Origin: Pseudoalteromonas amylolytica
Lineage (GTDB): Bacteria > Pseudomonadota > Gammaproteobacteria > Enterobacterales > Alteromonadaceae
NCBI RefSeq assembly: GCF_001854605.1
Contig: NZ_MKJU01000032.1
Coordinates: 113,292 to 177,291 of the forward strand
Length of the DNA stretch: 64,000 nt
Direction: 5' to 3'
Of this stretch, positions 20,041 through 29,812 are shown in pieces. The notes beneath the pieces were generated by a model, which saw only the letters and a program-made list of their open reading frames with translations, was not told where the DNA came from and ran no database searches. Positions within the stretch are counted from its first letter, which is position 1. The number at the start of each line of letters is the position of its first letter. The translations under genes were made by a program, and so were the position numbers.

Positions 20041-21077
20041 TGCGCTGTTATGCAAACCAACTAACCCCACAATTAAAGCGTTCCCTTGCGCCATTTTATA
20101 TGGTGTTTGGTGAAGAGCCTTTTCAAGAAGCCAATTGTGTACTGGAGATAAAACAGGTAGCAAAAAAACAAGGCTTCGATGAAGTCATCAAGTTTAACTT
20201 GTTACCGGGGTTTGACTGGCAAGAGCTTATCGCCCAGTACAACAGCATGTCACTATTTAGTGCACGAACCATTATCGAGTTTGACCTAAATCAGCAAAAA
20301 CCTGGCACTCAAGGCAGCCAAATCTTTAAGTCACTGAGTGAGAACCCTAACCCCGATGTGATCTTGATCTTAAAAGGAGCGAAAGCGGGTCAGGACATTC
20401 AACGTACAGCATGGTTTAAAGCCTTGGACAAGCAAGGTGTGTTTGTGCCCTGTTATGTGCTCGCAGGAAACCATCTGAGCCGTTGGTTAGATGAACAGTG
20501 TAAACACTTAAAGTTAAACCTTACCGTCGATGCAAAGCGCAGCTTGCTGGGGGCAACCGAAGGTAACTTGCTGGCTACATACCAAGAATTAGAAAAGCTC
20601 TCTTTATTATACAAATCAGAGTCCATCGAACAGTCCCAAGTGCTAGCGGGGCTACTTAACCAAGCCAAGTTCGATATTTTCGATCTCAACACTGCGCTAC
20701 TAAGTGGCAACGCCAAACAAGTCATTAAAGTCATGCTCAAGCTGGCAGATGACAACGTTGAACCAACAAGTATTGTCTGGACCTTAAATAAAGAAGCACA
20801 AACCTTACTGGCCATTAAGCAAGGCATGCAAGCGGGCCAAAATACCGCCCAGCTTTTTAAGCAACATGGCATCTGGAAGAACCAGCAAGCAGCCACATCA
20901 CAGGCACTCGACCGCTTAACACTTGTTCAGATAGAAAACCTTATCAATCTGCTCGCTCAATTTGATTCAGCTTATAAACGCGCCCAGATGATCGCGCCCT
21001 ATCAAGCGCTAGCACATATTGCGCTGGCGTTTTGTCAGCCTGTAAACTTTTCATTGCCTCACCAACTATCAAGCTAA
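20040..21077 (+). CDS. holA: DNA polymerase III delta subunit HolA
   Basis: Clamp-loader delta subunit, 345 aa, opening the beta clamp. Family features: N-terminal YMVFGEEPFQEANCV segment that contacts the clamp and degenerate AAA+ fold without a P-loop, as expected for delta. Overlaps lptE by 1 nt (TAATG), matching the E. coli order. Confidence 0.96.
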   Translation: MRCYANQLTPQLKRSLAPFYMVFGEEPFQEANCVLEIKQVAKKQGFDEVIKFNLLPGFDWQELIAQYNSMSLFSARTIIEFDLNQQKPGTQGSQIFKSLSENPNPDVILILKGAKAGQDIQRTAWFKALDKQGVFVPCYVLAGNHLSRWLDEQCKHLKLNLTVDAKRSLLGATEGNLLATYQELEKLSLLYKSESIEQSQVLAGLLNQAKFDIFDLNTALLSGNAKQVIKVMLKLADDNVEPTSIVWTLNKEAQTLLAIKQGMQAGQNTAQLFKQHGIWKNQQAATSQALDRLTLVQIENLINLLAQFDSAYKRAQMIAPYQALAHIALAFCQPVNFSLPHQLSS

Positions 21078-21086
21078 GCACTGTTT

Positions 21087-21716
21087 ATGATTGCATTATT
21101 TGGCGGTACATTCGATCCTATCCACCTCGGGCACATAAATATGGCAAGTCAGTGTATGGCCGAATTGTGTCTGGATACACTACATTTTTTACCGTGTGCC
21201 GTACCTGTACATAAGGCACAACCAGGTATAACCGATGACCACCGTTTGGCGATGCTGTCACTGGCTATCGACGATAATCCTGGGTTTAAAATCGATCATA
21301 GAGAGCTCAATAGACAGGGACCTTCATATTCGCAGCTCACATTGCAAGAGTGCCGCGCTGAGTACCCAAATACACCGTTAATATTCTTAATGGGCATGGA
21401 CTCTTTTAACAGCCTGCCTAGCTGGTATAAATGGCAAGAAATCATCAGGCTTTGCCATATTGTGGTCTATCAACGACCTGGTGAAATACAATCAACAGCA
21501 CCGGAGCTGGCCGACTATCTGGCTCAATCTCATACGCTAGATAAGCATGCCTTACATCATCAAAGTGCAGGGTTATGTTACTTTCTATCCGGTAAAAAAC
21601 TAGACGCGGCGTCAAGCGAAATACGTAAACGCATAAAAAATAGAGAAAATACGGAACATTTGCTCGATGAAAAGGTCAGAAACTACGTTAATGAACACCA
21701 CCTGTATGCTGAATAA
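21087..21716 (+). CDS. nadD: Nicotinate-mononucleotide adenylyltransferase NadD
   Basis: Adenylates NaMN to NaAD in NAD synthesis. Nucleotidyltransferase motif GGTFDPIHLGH at residues 6-16 and the C-terminal SSEIRKRI (equivalent of the family's SSTxIR). 209 aa. Follows holA by 9 bp. Confidence 0.97.
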   Translation: MIALFGGTFDPIHLGHINMASQCMAELCLDTLHFLPCAVPVHKAQPGITDDHRLAMLSLAIDDNPGFKIDHRELNRQGPSYSQLTLQECRAEYPNTPLIFLMGMDSFNSLPSWYKWQEIIRLCHIVVYQRPGEIQSTAPELADYLAQSHTLDKHALHHQSAGLCYFLSGKKLDAASSEIRKRIKNRENTEHLLDEKVRNYVNEHHLYAE

Positions 21717-21771
21717 GCGCGTATGCTGTGATAGAATCGCCGATTATTTTATTTAGTGAAGAGAAATACAC

Positions 21772-22089
21772 TTGAATTCTGAACAACTTTTAGACTTTGC
21801 CCTAGACAAAGTTGACGATATGAAAGCCCGTGATGTCGTGAAACTAGATGTACGTGGCGTATCTTCCGTCACGGATTATATGGTTGTTTGCTCAGGCAAC
21901 TCAAAACGTCATGTACAGTCAATCGCAGAGCATGTTGCAAAAGAAGCCCGCCATGCTGGCGAGGACCTGATAGGCCAAGAAGGTCAAGATGTTGGTGAGT
22001 GGGTGTTGGTTGATCTCGGTGATGTGGTTGTACACGTGATGCAAGATCAAACCAGAAGTCTCTATGATCTTGAAAAACTTTGGGGCTAA
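21772..22089 (+). CDS. rsfS: Ribosome silencing factor RsfS
   Basis: 105-aa protein that binds ribosomal protein uL14 and blocks subunit joining under starvation. Conserved DVRGVSSVTDYMVVCSG and WVLVDLGDVVVHVMQ segments. The start is TTG, supported by GAAGAG upstream and by equal length with E. coli RsfS. Confidence 0.97.
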   Translation: MNSEQLLDFALDKVDDMKARDVVKLDVRGVSSVTDYMVVCSGNSKRHVQSIAEHVAKEARHAGEDLIGQEGQDVGEWVLVDLGDVVVHVMQDQTRSLYDLEKLWG

Positions 22090-22092
22090 ACT

Positions 22093-22563
22093 TTGAAGAT
22101 TCAGTTAGTTGCTGTTGGAACTAAAATGCCCGCTTGGGTAGAAACTGGCTTTAAAGAGTATCAACGACGCTTTCCAAAAGATATGCCGCTGGAGCTAATT
22201 GAGATCCCAGCAGGAAAGCGTGGGAAAAATGCCGATATAAAGCGCATCTTACAACTTGAGGGTGAAAAAACGCTAGCTGCTATTCCTAAAGGTAATCGCA
22301 TTGTTACACTCGAAGTAACAGGTAAACCATGGGATACTCACCAACTGGCTAGTAATATGCAAAAATGGCAGCTAGATGGCCGTGATGTTAGCTTGCTAAT
22401 TGGTGGCCCTGAAGGCTTAGCCCCAGAATGTATCGCAGCATCCGAGCAAAAGTGGTCATTATCGACTTTAACTTTGCCGCACCCATTGGTGCGTATTATT
22501 GTTGCTGAGAGCCTCTATCGTGGATGGAGCTTGAACAACAACCACCCTTATCATAGAGAATAG
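22093..22563 (+). CDS. rlmH: 23S rRNA pseudouridine-1915 N3-methyltransferase RlmH
   Basis: SPOUT methyltransferase acting on the assembled 70S ribosome at helix 69. The trefoil-knot SAM site is seen as LLIGGPEGL and [20 protein letters not shown]; the tail ends HPYHRE as in the family. 156 aa. TTG start, 3 bp after rsfS. Confidence 0.97.
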   Translation: MKIQLVAVGTKMPAWVETGFKEYQRRFPKDMPLELIEIPAGKRGKNADIKRILQLEGEKTLAAIPKGNRIVTLEVTGKPWDTHQLASNMQKWQLDGRDVSLLIGGPEGLAPECIAASEQKWSLSTLTLPHPLVRIIVAESLYRGWSLNNNHPYHRE

Positions 22564-22573
22564 TTAATAGACG

Positions 22574-24448
22574 ATGCTGAAAAAAAGGCCTACGATCCGC
22601 GATCATTCTGCTGAAGCAAATCTATTTGCCCGTCGCGCATTTATCGGCTTTATTTTTGTTGTTTCTTTAATAGGTATCTTATTGATGAATGTCTACAACC
22701 TGCAAGTTGTAGACTATGATACCTACAAAACCCGCTCTAACGATAACCGTATAAAAGTTATTCCTGTCGCGCCCAACCGAGGGCTGATCTACGACAGAAA
22801 TGGCGTCCTGCTTGCCGAAAACCGCCCTGTTTACAACCTAGAAGTAGTTCCAGAAGATGTAGAAGATTTAACGCAGAGCTTACAGCGACTAAGTAAATTG
22901 ATCCCTATCACAGATCAACAAATCAAAGAGTTTTTAGAGGACATACGTAACAACCGTCGCTTCAAAAGCCAAGTACTTAAAGCCCGTTTAAACGAGCAAG
23001 AAGTTGCTATTTTCTCTGTTAACCAGCATAAATTTCCGGGCTTTAGTATTGAAGCTCGTTTATCTCGACACTATCCATTTGGCGACACGCTCACCCACGC
23101 GCTTGGTTACGTTGCCAAGCTCAATAAAAAAGAGCTGGCCGAGCTTGAGATGGATGACAGAGCAACCAATTACCGCGCCACTCACGATATCGGCAAGCGT
23201 GGAATAGAAAAGTACTATGAAGAGCAGTTACATGGCATTGTGGGCTCACAGCGCGTTGAAGTAAATAACCGTGGCCGAGTGTTACGCACGCTCAGTGTTG
23301 AGCCACCTGTTCCCGGTCAAGACTTAGTCCTTACACTGGATATTGGTCTGCAACAAATCGCACAACACGCTTTGAAAGATACCCGAGGCGCAGTGGTTGC
23401 CATCGATCCAAAAGATGGGGGTATTTTAGCCATGTACTCCAACCCAAGCTATGACCCTAACTTATTCGTACACGGTATCAGCAGCGAAGATTATAAAAAA
23501 CTGCTCAATGAAGATAGACCGCTTATCAACCGTGTTACTCAAGGCCGCTACGCTCCTGCATCCACCATAAAACCGCATCTTGCGATTTTGGGTTTAGAAG
23601 AAGGCATCGTGACCGAGGATACTGAAATTTGGGACCCAGGCTTTTTCCAAATTCCTAATGTGGATCATAAATGGCGAGACTGGCTGCGTTGGGGCCACGG
23701 ACACGTTGATGTGTATCGCGCCATCGAGGAGTCATGTGATACCTATTACTATCGAATTGCGTACAAGCTAGGTATCAGCAAGATAGCAGACTTTATGGAT
23801 CAGTTCGGTTTTGGCGATCTCTCTGGTATTGATATTCACGAAGAAACTACAGCGATACTACCTACAGTCGATTGGAAACGCGCGAGATTTAAAGAGAACT
23901 GGTGGCCTGGTGATACAATTTCTGTTGGTATCGGCCAAGGCTATTGGACTGCAACTCCCATCCAAATAGCCAATTCTCTGAGTATTTTGGTAAATCGTGG
24001 TGCTCATCGTCAACCGCACTTAGTGCAAGTTGCAAGACAAGAAGAAAACATCAAACAACTGTTCACCGAAGAAAAACCACCAGTGCAGCTTAAAAACCCA
24101 CGCCATTGGCAAATAGCGTTGGATGCCATGCATAACACAGTGAAAAAAACCACAGGTACGGCCCATAAGGCTTTTCAGGGCGTGACCTATGACCCTGCGG
24201 GAAAAACAGGTACGGCACAGGTTGTTAGTATCGCACAAGGCGAGAAGTATGATGCGAAGAAGCTTAAAGAGCGACATCGTGACAATGCAGTTTACACCGG
24301 CTTCGCGCCGTTTGATGACCCGCAAATAGTTGTTGCCATCATAGTTGAAAACCAAAAAGCAGGGGGGGGGTCTATTGCAGCCCCAATCGCTAGGCAAATT
24401 ATGGATTATTACTTTTCTGCGTACCCACTTGAAACGGAGGCGCAATGA
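22574..24448 (+). CDS. mrdA: Penicillin-binding protein 2 (MrdA)
   Basis: Elongasome transpeptidase that crosslinks peptidoglycan with RodA. One membrane anchor (residues about 20-42), pedestal domain, then the transpeptidase domain with S330xxK333 (PASTIK), SCD in place of SxN near 395 and K544TG. 624 aa. A run of nine G (24362-24370) encodes three glycines near the C-terminus; slippage would disrupt the last 25 residues. ATGA overlap with mrdB. Confidence 0.97.
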   Translation: MLKKRPTIRDHSAEANLFARRAFIGFIFVVSLIGILLMNVYNLQVVDYDTYKTRSNDNRIKVIPVAPNRGLIYDRNGVLLAENRPVYNLEVVPEDVEDLTQSLQRLSKLIPITDQQIKEFLEDIRNNRRFKSQVLKARLNEQEVAIFSVNQHKFPGFSIEARLSRHYPFGDTLTHALGYVAKLNKKELAELEMDDRATNYRATHDIGKRGIEKYYEEQLHGIVGSQRVEVNNRGRVLRTLSVEPPVPGQDLVLTLDIGLQQIAQHALKDTRGAVVAIDPKDGGILAMYSNPSYDPNLFVHGISSEDYKKLLNEDRPLINRVTQGRYAPASTIKPHLAILGLEEGIVTEDTEIWDPGFFQIPNVDHKWRDWLRWGHGHVDVYRAIEESCDTYYYRIAYKLGISKIADFMDQFGFGDLSGIDIHEETTAILPTVDWKRARFKENWWPGDTISVGIGQGYWTATPIQIANSLSILVNRGAHRQPHLVQVARQEENIKQLFTEEKPPVQLKNPRHWQIALDAMHNTVKKTTGTAHKAFQGVTYDPAGKTGTAQVVSIAQGEKYDAKKLKERHRDNAVYTGFAPFDDPQIVVAIIVENQKAGGGSIAAPIARQIMDYYFSAYPLETEAQ

Positions 24449-25554
24449 CCCCGTTACATAATCGACGTACAATTTGGCAAATCGTGCACCTAGACTGGCC
24501 CTTATTGTTGGCACTTATGTTAATGATGGTAGGCAGTTTAACCGTCGTTTATAGTGCCAGCGGTCAAGACATTAATATGATGATACGCCATGGCACGCGT
24601 ATGGCTGGCGCCATCATCGCCATGTTATTTATGGCACAGCTCTCCCCTATTACCTTGAAACGTATTGTTATTCCCATGTACTTAATTGGTCTGGCAATGC
24701 TCGTTGCCGTGTTGTTTGTCGGTGTGAGCAGTAAAGGGGCGCAACGCTGGCTAGATCTCGGTGTTACACGATTTCAGCCCTCTGAGATTATGAAGATAGC
24801 CGTGCCTATGATGGTTGCATGGTACATAGGCCAAAACCGACTACCGCCAAGCCTCTGGAATCTGGTTGTAGGCTTTGTCATCGTTATGGTGCCAACCATA
24901 TTAATCAAAGAACAACCCGACTTAGGAACTTCTATTCTTATCGCCAGCTCAGGGATTTTCGTGCTGTTTTTATCAGGCTTAAGCTGGCAGCTTATAGGCA
25001 TATTTGCGCTACTAGCGGGCCCTGCAGGCTTTGCTTTTTGGCATTATGGTATGCATGCCTATCAGCAACAACGCGTATTAACATTCCTAAACCCTGAAAG
25101 TGACCCGCTTGGTGCTGGATATCATATTATCCAATCTAAGATTGCCATTGGTTCTGGTGGCATCGAAGGTAAAGGCTGGTTACAGGGAACGCAATCTCAA
25201 TTGGAGTTTTTACCAGAGCGACATACTGACTTCATATTCTCCGTCCTGAGTGAAGAGTTCGGGCTGTTTGGTGTAGTGATATTGCTCAGCCTCTATTTGT
25301 TTATTATTGGACGAGGTTTATACATTGCAGTCAGAGCACAAGATGCATTTAGTAAATTATTAGCTGGCGCACTGACCTTAACATTCTTTGTCTATATATT
25401 TGTGAATATTGGCATGGTGTCTGGGTTACTACCCGTTGTGGGCGTACCTTTACCACTCATAAGCTATGGAGGAACCTCAATGGTGACCTTGATGGCCGGA
25501 TTTGGCATTATTATGTCTATCGCAACAGACAAGAGGATGCTTTTAAAATCATGA
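24445..25554 (+). CDS. mrdB: Peptidoglycan glycosyltransferase RodA (MrdB)
   Basis: SEDS-family integral membrane glycosyltransferase of 369 aa with about ten helices; functions with MrdA in rod elongation. Family motifs include SGLSWQ, FLPERHTDFIFSVLSEEFGL and GVPLPLISYGGTSM. The ATG sits within the mrdA stop (ATGA), and its own TGA overlaps the rlpA ATG. Confidence 0.98.
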   Translation: MTPLHNRRTIWQIVHLDWPLLLALMLMMVGSLTVVYSASGQDINMMIRHGTRMAGAIIAMLFMAQLSPITLKRIVIPMYLIGLAMLVAVLFVGVSSKGAQRWLDLGVTRFQPSEIMKIAVPMMVAWYIGQNRLPPSLWNLVVGFVIVMVPTILIKEQPDLGTSILIASSGIFVLFLSGLSWQLIGIFALLAGPAGFAFWHYGMHAYQQQRVLTFLNPESDPLGAGYHIIQSKIAIGSGGIEGKGWLQGTQSQLEFLPERHTDFIFSVLSEEFGLFGVVILLSLYLFIIGRGLYIAVRAQDAFSKLLAGALTLTFFVYIFVNIGMVSGLLPVVGVPLPLISYGGTSMVTLMAGFGIIMSIATDKRMLLKS

Positions 25555-26315
25555 GTAAAAAGACGTTACACTTGGGTTTAGGGATTTTGCTGCTTTTGCT
25601 GCTGAGCGCATGTAGCAGTCGTTATCATATCAAACATGACAAAGCGCCACTTCGAGCACCCACTGAGCTTGAAATGCAAGATGCGATAGTGACCAACGAA
25701 GCTAAAAGCGCCAGCACCGGACGTCCTTATGTGGTACTAGGCAAACGCTACACACCAATGTCTGATGAGCACGGTTACAAAGAGCAAGGCACCGCTTCAT
25801 GGTATGGCAGAAAATTTCACGGTTATCACACTTCTAATGGCGAAGTATTCGATATGTTCGACATGACAGCCGCGCACAAGACTCTGCCACTGCCAAGTTT
25901 TGTTAAAGTGACAAACTTAGACAATGGCAAAAGTGCCATTGTAAGAGTAAATGACCGAGGTCCATTTCACGACGATAGAATTATTGACCTATCCTACGCT
26001 GCTGCATACAAACTGGGCTATCACTTAAATGGTACAGCCAAAGTTAAGGTAGAGGCGATTACCCTAGCAAGAAAAGCACCCCGCTTAACCTATATTCAAG
26101 TAGCTGCTGGCAGTCAACTAGACAAAATCCAAATGATGGCTAATGCTCTAGAGCAAAAAATGGCTCTTAGTAATGTCATCACATTGGAAAATGGACTGTA
26201 CAAGCTGCGTTTAGGACCAATGCAAGATGATAATCAGGCACAATCTGTACTGAATAGCTTGCGAAAAGGCGAATTTAGCCAAGCCTTCTTGCTTTATAGT
26301 GAACAACAACTTTAG
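25551..26315 (+). CDS. rlpA: Septal lytic lipoprotein RlpA
   Basis: 254-aa lipoprotein: lipobox LLSAC with C21, a double-psi beta-barrel domain (about 80-170) with GTASWYGRKFHG and VRVNDRGPFHDDRIIDLS, and a C-terminal SPOR-like domain (about 180-250). In relatives it cleaves naked glycan at septa; activity here is inferred. It follows mrdB directly; the mltB gene often found between them is absent. Confidence 0.95.
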   Translation: MSKKTLHLGLGILLLLLLSACSSRYHIKHDKAPLRAPTELEMQDAIVTNEAKSASTGRPYVVLGKRYTPMSDEHGYKEQGTASWYGRKFHGYHTSNGEVFDMFDMTAAHKTLPLPSFVKVTNLDNGKSAIVRVNDRGPFHDDRIIDLSYAAAYKLGYHLNGTAKVKVEAITLARKAPRLTYIQVAAGSQLDKIQMMANALEQKMALSNVITLENGLYKLRLGPMQDDNQAQSVLNSLRKGEFSQAFLLYSEQQL

Positions 26316-26360
26316 AATATTGCGGTGACGCTGACTAACTAAATTAAAATTGCGAGCATA

Positions 26361-27524
26361 ATGACTTTATTAAAATCGAAATTTATCACTCAACTTTGCG
26401 GCCTTGTGTGTTCTGCTACTATTTTTGCAGCTAACGCACAGATCCTGCCATCACCTCCTCAAGTTAATGCTAAAGGTTACTTTTTAGTAGATTTCACCAC
26501 AGGCAAAGTCATTGCTGAAGGTGAAGCCGATACCAAACTCGCACCTGCCAGTTTAACTAAAATGATGACCAGCTATGTGATTGGTACAGAAATTAATGCT
26601 GGTAATATTTCTGGCTCAGACATGGTGACTATCAGCGAAAAGGCCTGGGCAAAGAACTTCCCTGAATCTTCAAAAATGTTCATTGAAGTGGGCAAGCAGG
26701 TCAGCGTTGATGATCTAAATCGCGGTATCATCATTCAATCAGGCAATGATGCTTGTGTAGCGATGGCTGAGCACATTGCTGGCAGTGAAAGTGCGTTTTC
26801 TGATCTTATGAACGCACACGCAGAAAAGTTAGGTATGACCAATACCCATTTTATAAACAGTCATGGTCTTGATACCGACGAGCATTACACAACACCGCGC
26901 GATATGGCTACATTAGGTGCAGCGTTAATCAGTGACGTGCCGGATGAGTATGCGCTATATAAAGAAAAGTCTTTTACATACAACGGTATAAAGCAATATA
27001 ACCGTAACACCTTATTATGGGATGCAAGTCTTGAGGTAGATGGTATCAAGACAGGCCACACTTCAGAGGCAGGTTATAGCCTTGTAACATCAGCAGTTAA
27101 AGATGACATGCGTCTTATTGCTGTTGTGATGGGCACGGCAAGTGAACGCGCACGTAAAGTAGAAAGTAAAAAACTACTGAACTACGGATTTAGATTCTTT
27201 GAAACAATTACACCTTACAAAGCCGGCGACAGCTTCGCTGAACAACGCATCTGGATGGGTAATAAAGAAACTGTATCTTTAGGTATTTTGCAAGATACTC
27301 CAGTAACCATTCCGCGCGGACAACGTAAGAACTTGAAAGCTAATTTTGAGTTAGACAAAACGTTGGAAGCGCCGATCGCCAAAGGTACTAAGGTTGGCAC
27401 ATTATTCTTACAACTAGAAGGCGAAGAAATTGCTCAATACCCTCTGGTGACACTTGAAGAAGTGGGCGAAGGTAGCTTCTTTAGCAAAATATACGACTAC
27501 CTACGTTTACAGATCATGCAATAA
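26361..27524 (+). CDS. dacA: D-alanyl-D-alanine carboxypeptidase DacA (PBP5/6)
   Basis: Removes the terminal D-Ala from pentapeptides. N-terminal signal peptide (about 1-26, ending FAANA), catalytic S64xxK67 (PASLTK), S127GN and K230TG, then the beta-rich C-terminal domain and an amphipathic C-terminal helix for membrane attachment (SFFSKIYDYLRLQI). 387 aa. Confidence 0.97.
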   Translation: MTLLKSKFITQLCGLVCSATIFAANAQILPSPPQVNAKGYFLVDFTTGKVIAEGEADTKLAPASLTKMMTSYVIGTEINAGNISGSDMVTISEKAWAKNFPESSKMFIEVGKQVSVDDLNRGIIIQSGNDACVAMAEHIAGSESAFSDLMNAHAEKLGMTNTHFINSHGLDTDEHYTTPRDMATLGAALISDVPDEYALYKEKSFTYNGIKQYNRNTLLWDASLEVDGIKTGHTSEAGYSLVTSAVKDDMRLIAVVMGTASERARKVESKKLLNYGFRFFETITPYKAGDSFAEQRIWMGNKETVSLGILQDTPVTIPRGQRKNLKANFELDKTLEAPIAKGTKVGTLFLQLEGEEIAQYPLVTLEEVGEGSFFSKIYDYLRLQIMQ

Positions 27525-27540
27525 TTTTAAAAGTATAAAT

Positions 27541-27570
27541 AAACGCCTCCCTATGGAGGCGTTTTTTTTT
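27541..27570 (+). terminator. Rho-independent terminator after dacA
   Basis: AAACGCCTCC-CTAT-GGAGGCGTTT: 10-bp stem, 4-nt loop, followed by a long T run. Confidence 0.95.
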
Positions 27571-27676
27571 GTCATAAAAATGGTAGAATGCCGCCATTAT
27601 TCAGGGTTAGGACAACTAACTCGATTAGCCAGGCTTGAACATTTTGCAAGCCAGTTCCAGTAGTGAGGACATCGTT

Positions 27677-27955
27677 GTGGTAAAGCCAGTAAAAAATACT
27701 AAGTTTGATGAGTACTTAGAATTCCCATGCCCATTCACATTTAAAATTATGGGTGTTGCAAACGTAAACCTTACGGATCAAGTGCTAACTAAATTACAGG
27801 CCATCGCGCCTGGCGACTACGCACCAAAAGTAAAGCCAAGTAGCAAAGGCACGTATGAATCAATTACTGTTGTAGCGACCGTGACTTCTAAAGAGCACAT
27901 TGAACAGATCTACACTGAAATTGGCTCCCTTGAAGACGTACGTTACGTACTGTAA
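27677..27955 (+). CDS. ybeD: YbeD/DUF493 family protein
   Basis: 92-aa small cytosolic protein of a conserved family with an ACT-like fold, function unclear, located before lipB as in E. coli. [14 protein letters not shown] and [19 protein letters not shown] match the family. I choose the GTG preceded by GAGGAC; the frame is open 14 codons upstream to a TTG, but homologues begin near here. Confidence 0.9.
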   Translation: MVKPVKNTKFDEYLEFPCPFTFKIMGVANVNLTDQVLTKLQAIAPGDYAPKVKPSSKGTYESITVVATVTSKEHIEQIYTEIGSLEDVRYVL

Positions 27956-27973
27956 CTAATTTAAAGATCGATT

Positions 27974-28627
27974 ATGAGTCAACATACCGTCATTGTTCGT
28001 CAACTGGGTCGGCGCAGCTATGAGCCTATTTGGCAAAAAATGCAAAGTTTTACCGACGAGCGTAACGATGATAGCGCGGATGAGATTTGGCTGGTCGAAC
28101 ACCAACCTGTCTTCACCCAAGGCCAAGCAGGTAAAGATGAACACCTGTTAGCCCCCGGTGACATTCCAGTCATAAAAGTTGATCGGGGCGGCCAAGTTAC
28201 CTACCACGGCCCAGGTCAGCAAATGATGTACGTATTATTCAATCTGAGACGTTTAAAAATCGGTGTCAGAGAACTGGTAACCTGGCTAGAAGAATGTATC
28301 ATCGATTTTCTAGCAGAGCATGATATTAACGCTTACGCCAAAGCCGACGCACCGGGCGTGTACGTTGGTGAGAGTAAAATAGCGTCACTTGGACTTAGGG
28401 TTCGTCGTGGCTGCTCTTTTCATGGCTTGGCTTTAAATGTAAACATGGATATGTCGCCTTTTTTAAGAATTAATCCATGCGGTTATGCCGGCATGAATAT
28501 GGTACAAACCAGCGAATTAAACGGCCCAGACTCTATGGTTGAGGTTGGTAATGGGCTAGTCAAACACATGTTGAAGCGACTCAATGCGCAACATGTTGAG
28601 CAAACTGAAGGGTTTGAAAACGAATGA
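27974..28627 (+). CDS. lipB: Octanoyltransferase LipB
   Basis: Transfers octanoate from acyl carrier protein to lipoyl domains. Signature [30 protein letters not shown] and the NPCGYAGM segment with the catalytic cysteine; 217 aa. Overlaps lipA by ATGA. Confidence 0.98.
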   Translation: MSQHTVIVRQLGRRSYEPIWQKMQSFTDERNDDSADEIWLVEHQPVFTQGQAGKDEHLLAPGDIPVIKVDRGGQVTYHGPGQQMMYVLFNLRRLKIGVRELVTWLEECIIDFLAEHDINAYAKADAPGVYVGESKIASLGLRVRRGCSFHGLALNVNMDMSPFLRINPCGYAGMNMVQTSELNGPDSMVEVGNGLVKHMLKRLNAQHVEQTEGFENE

Positions 28628-29589
28628 GTAAACCAGTAAAAATGGAGCCAGGGGTAAAGCTTCGCGATGCTGAAAAGATGGCATTGATCCCAGTAAAAGT
28701 ACTCCCAACTGAACCACAGGAAATGCTAAGAAAGCCTGAGTGGCTTAAAATCCGCTTACCAAAATCAAGCGAGCGTATCGATGGTATCAAACAAGCGATG
28801 CGTAAGCATGGCCTTCACTCAGTATGCGAAGAGGCATCTTGCCCTAATCTATCAGAATGCTTTAACCACGGTACAGCGACCTTTATGATCTTGGGTGCTA
28901 TCTGTACTCGTCGTTGCCCATTTTGCGATGTTGCTCACGGCCGTCCACTGAAGCCCGACGCTGAAGAGCCAGAAAAGCTCGCACTGACAATTAAAGACAT
29001 GAAGTTAAGCTATGTGGTCATTACTTCGGTAGATAGAGACGATCTTCGTGACGGCGGCGCACAGCATTTCGCTGACTGCATCACTGCAATTCGTAAGCAC
29101 AACCCAGATATTACCATTGAAATCCTCGTGCCTGACTTTAGGGGTCGAATGGACCGTGCACTTGAGATCTTAACGCAAACACCACCGGATGTATTTAACC
29201 ACAACTTAGAAACCGCCCCACGTTTATACAAGCTGGCAAGACCTGGTGCAGACTATAAGTGGTCTTTGGAACTATTACGCCGCTTTAAAGAAGCCCATCC
29301 TAACGTTAAAACCAAATCTGGTTTGATGGTAGGCTTAGGCGAAGAAATGCCTGAAATCGAAGAAGTGCTGCGCGATTTACGTGAACACAACGTGGATATG
29401 CTTACCGTTGGTCAGTACTTACAACCATCTAAACACCACCTACCTGTAAAGCGCTATGTACCACCAGTAGAGTTTGATGCCCTAAAAGATTATGCGGATG
29501 AAATAGGCTTTACACACGCAGCGTGTGGGCCTTTTGTGCGCTCAAGTTATCACGCTGATCAGCAAGCTGCTGGTAAAGAAGTGAAATAA
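28624..29589 (+). CDS. lipA: Lipoyl synthase LipA
   Basis: Radical-SAM enzyme inserting two sulfurs into octanoyl-protein. The auxiliary cluster cysteines C68, C73, C79 and the radical-SAM cysteines C94, C98, C101 are present at the E. coli positions. 321 aa. Confidence 0.99.
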   Translation: MSKPVKMEPGVKLRDAEKMALIPVKVLPTEPQEMLRKPEWLKIRLPKSSERIDGIKQAMRKHGLHSVCEEASCPNLSECFNHGTATFMILGAICTRRCPFCDVAHGRPLKPDAEEPEKLALTIKDMKLSYVVITSVDRDDLRDGGAQHFADCITAIRKHNPDITIEILVPDFRGRMDRALEILTQTPPDVFNHNLETAPRLYKLARPGADYKWSLELLRRFKEAHPNVKTKSGLMVGLGEEMPEIEEVLRDLREHNVDMLTVGQYLQPSKHHLPVKRYVPPVEFDALKDYADEIGFTHAACGPFVRSSYHADQQAAGKEVK

Positions 29590-29607
29590 CAATCAGATTA
29601 CTTATAT

Positions 29608-29632
29608 AAGCGCCTTATGGGCGCTTTTTTTT
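29608..29632 (+). terminator. Rho-independent terminator after lipA
   Basis: AAGCGCC pairs with GGCGCTT across a short loop, followed by a T run. Confidence 0.93.
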
Positions 29633-29704
29633 CGCCAATTCCCATCGTGGTAAGACCATTTTCAGCTAGCTAGTTTGCTACATTCTGTTCCTAAATTACC
29701 AGCT

Positions 29705-29742
29705 CGTAAAACATAGATTACAACCGTTAACATTGATTTATG
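29705..29742 (+). promoter_or_regulatory. Tandem TyrR-like boxes before tyrP
   Basis: CGTAAA-6 nt-ATTACA (29705-29722) differs from the TyrR box TGTAAA-N6-TTTACA at two positions; a weaker box CGTTAA-6 nt-TTTATG (29725-29742) follows after 2 bp. The strong-plus-weak arrangement matches what is known for TyrR-controlled tyrP in E. coli. Prediction from pattern only. Confidence 0.4.
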
Positions 29743-29812
29743 GCAAAACTATTTCAATTTTTAACACAGCAGTATATCTTGCTGGACTCTCTCACACACA
29801 AAGGGGCAATTT

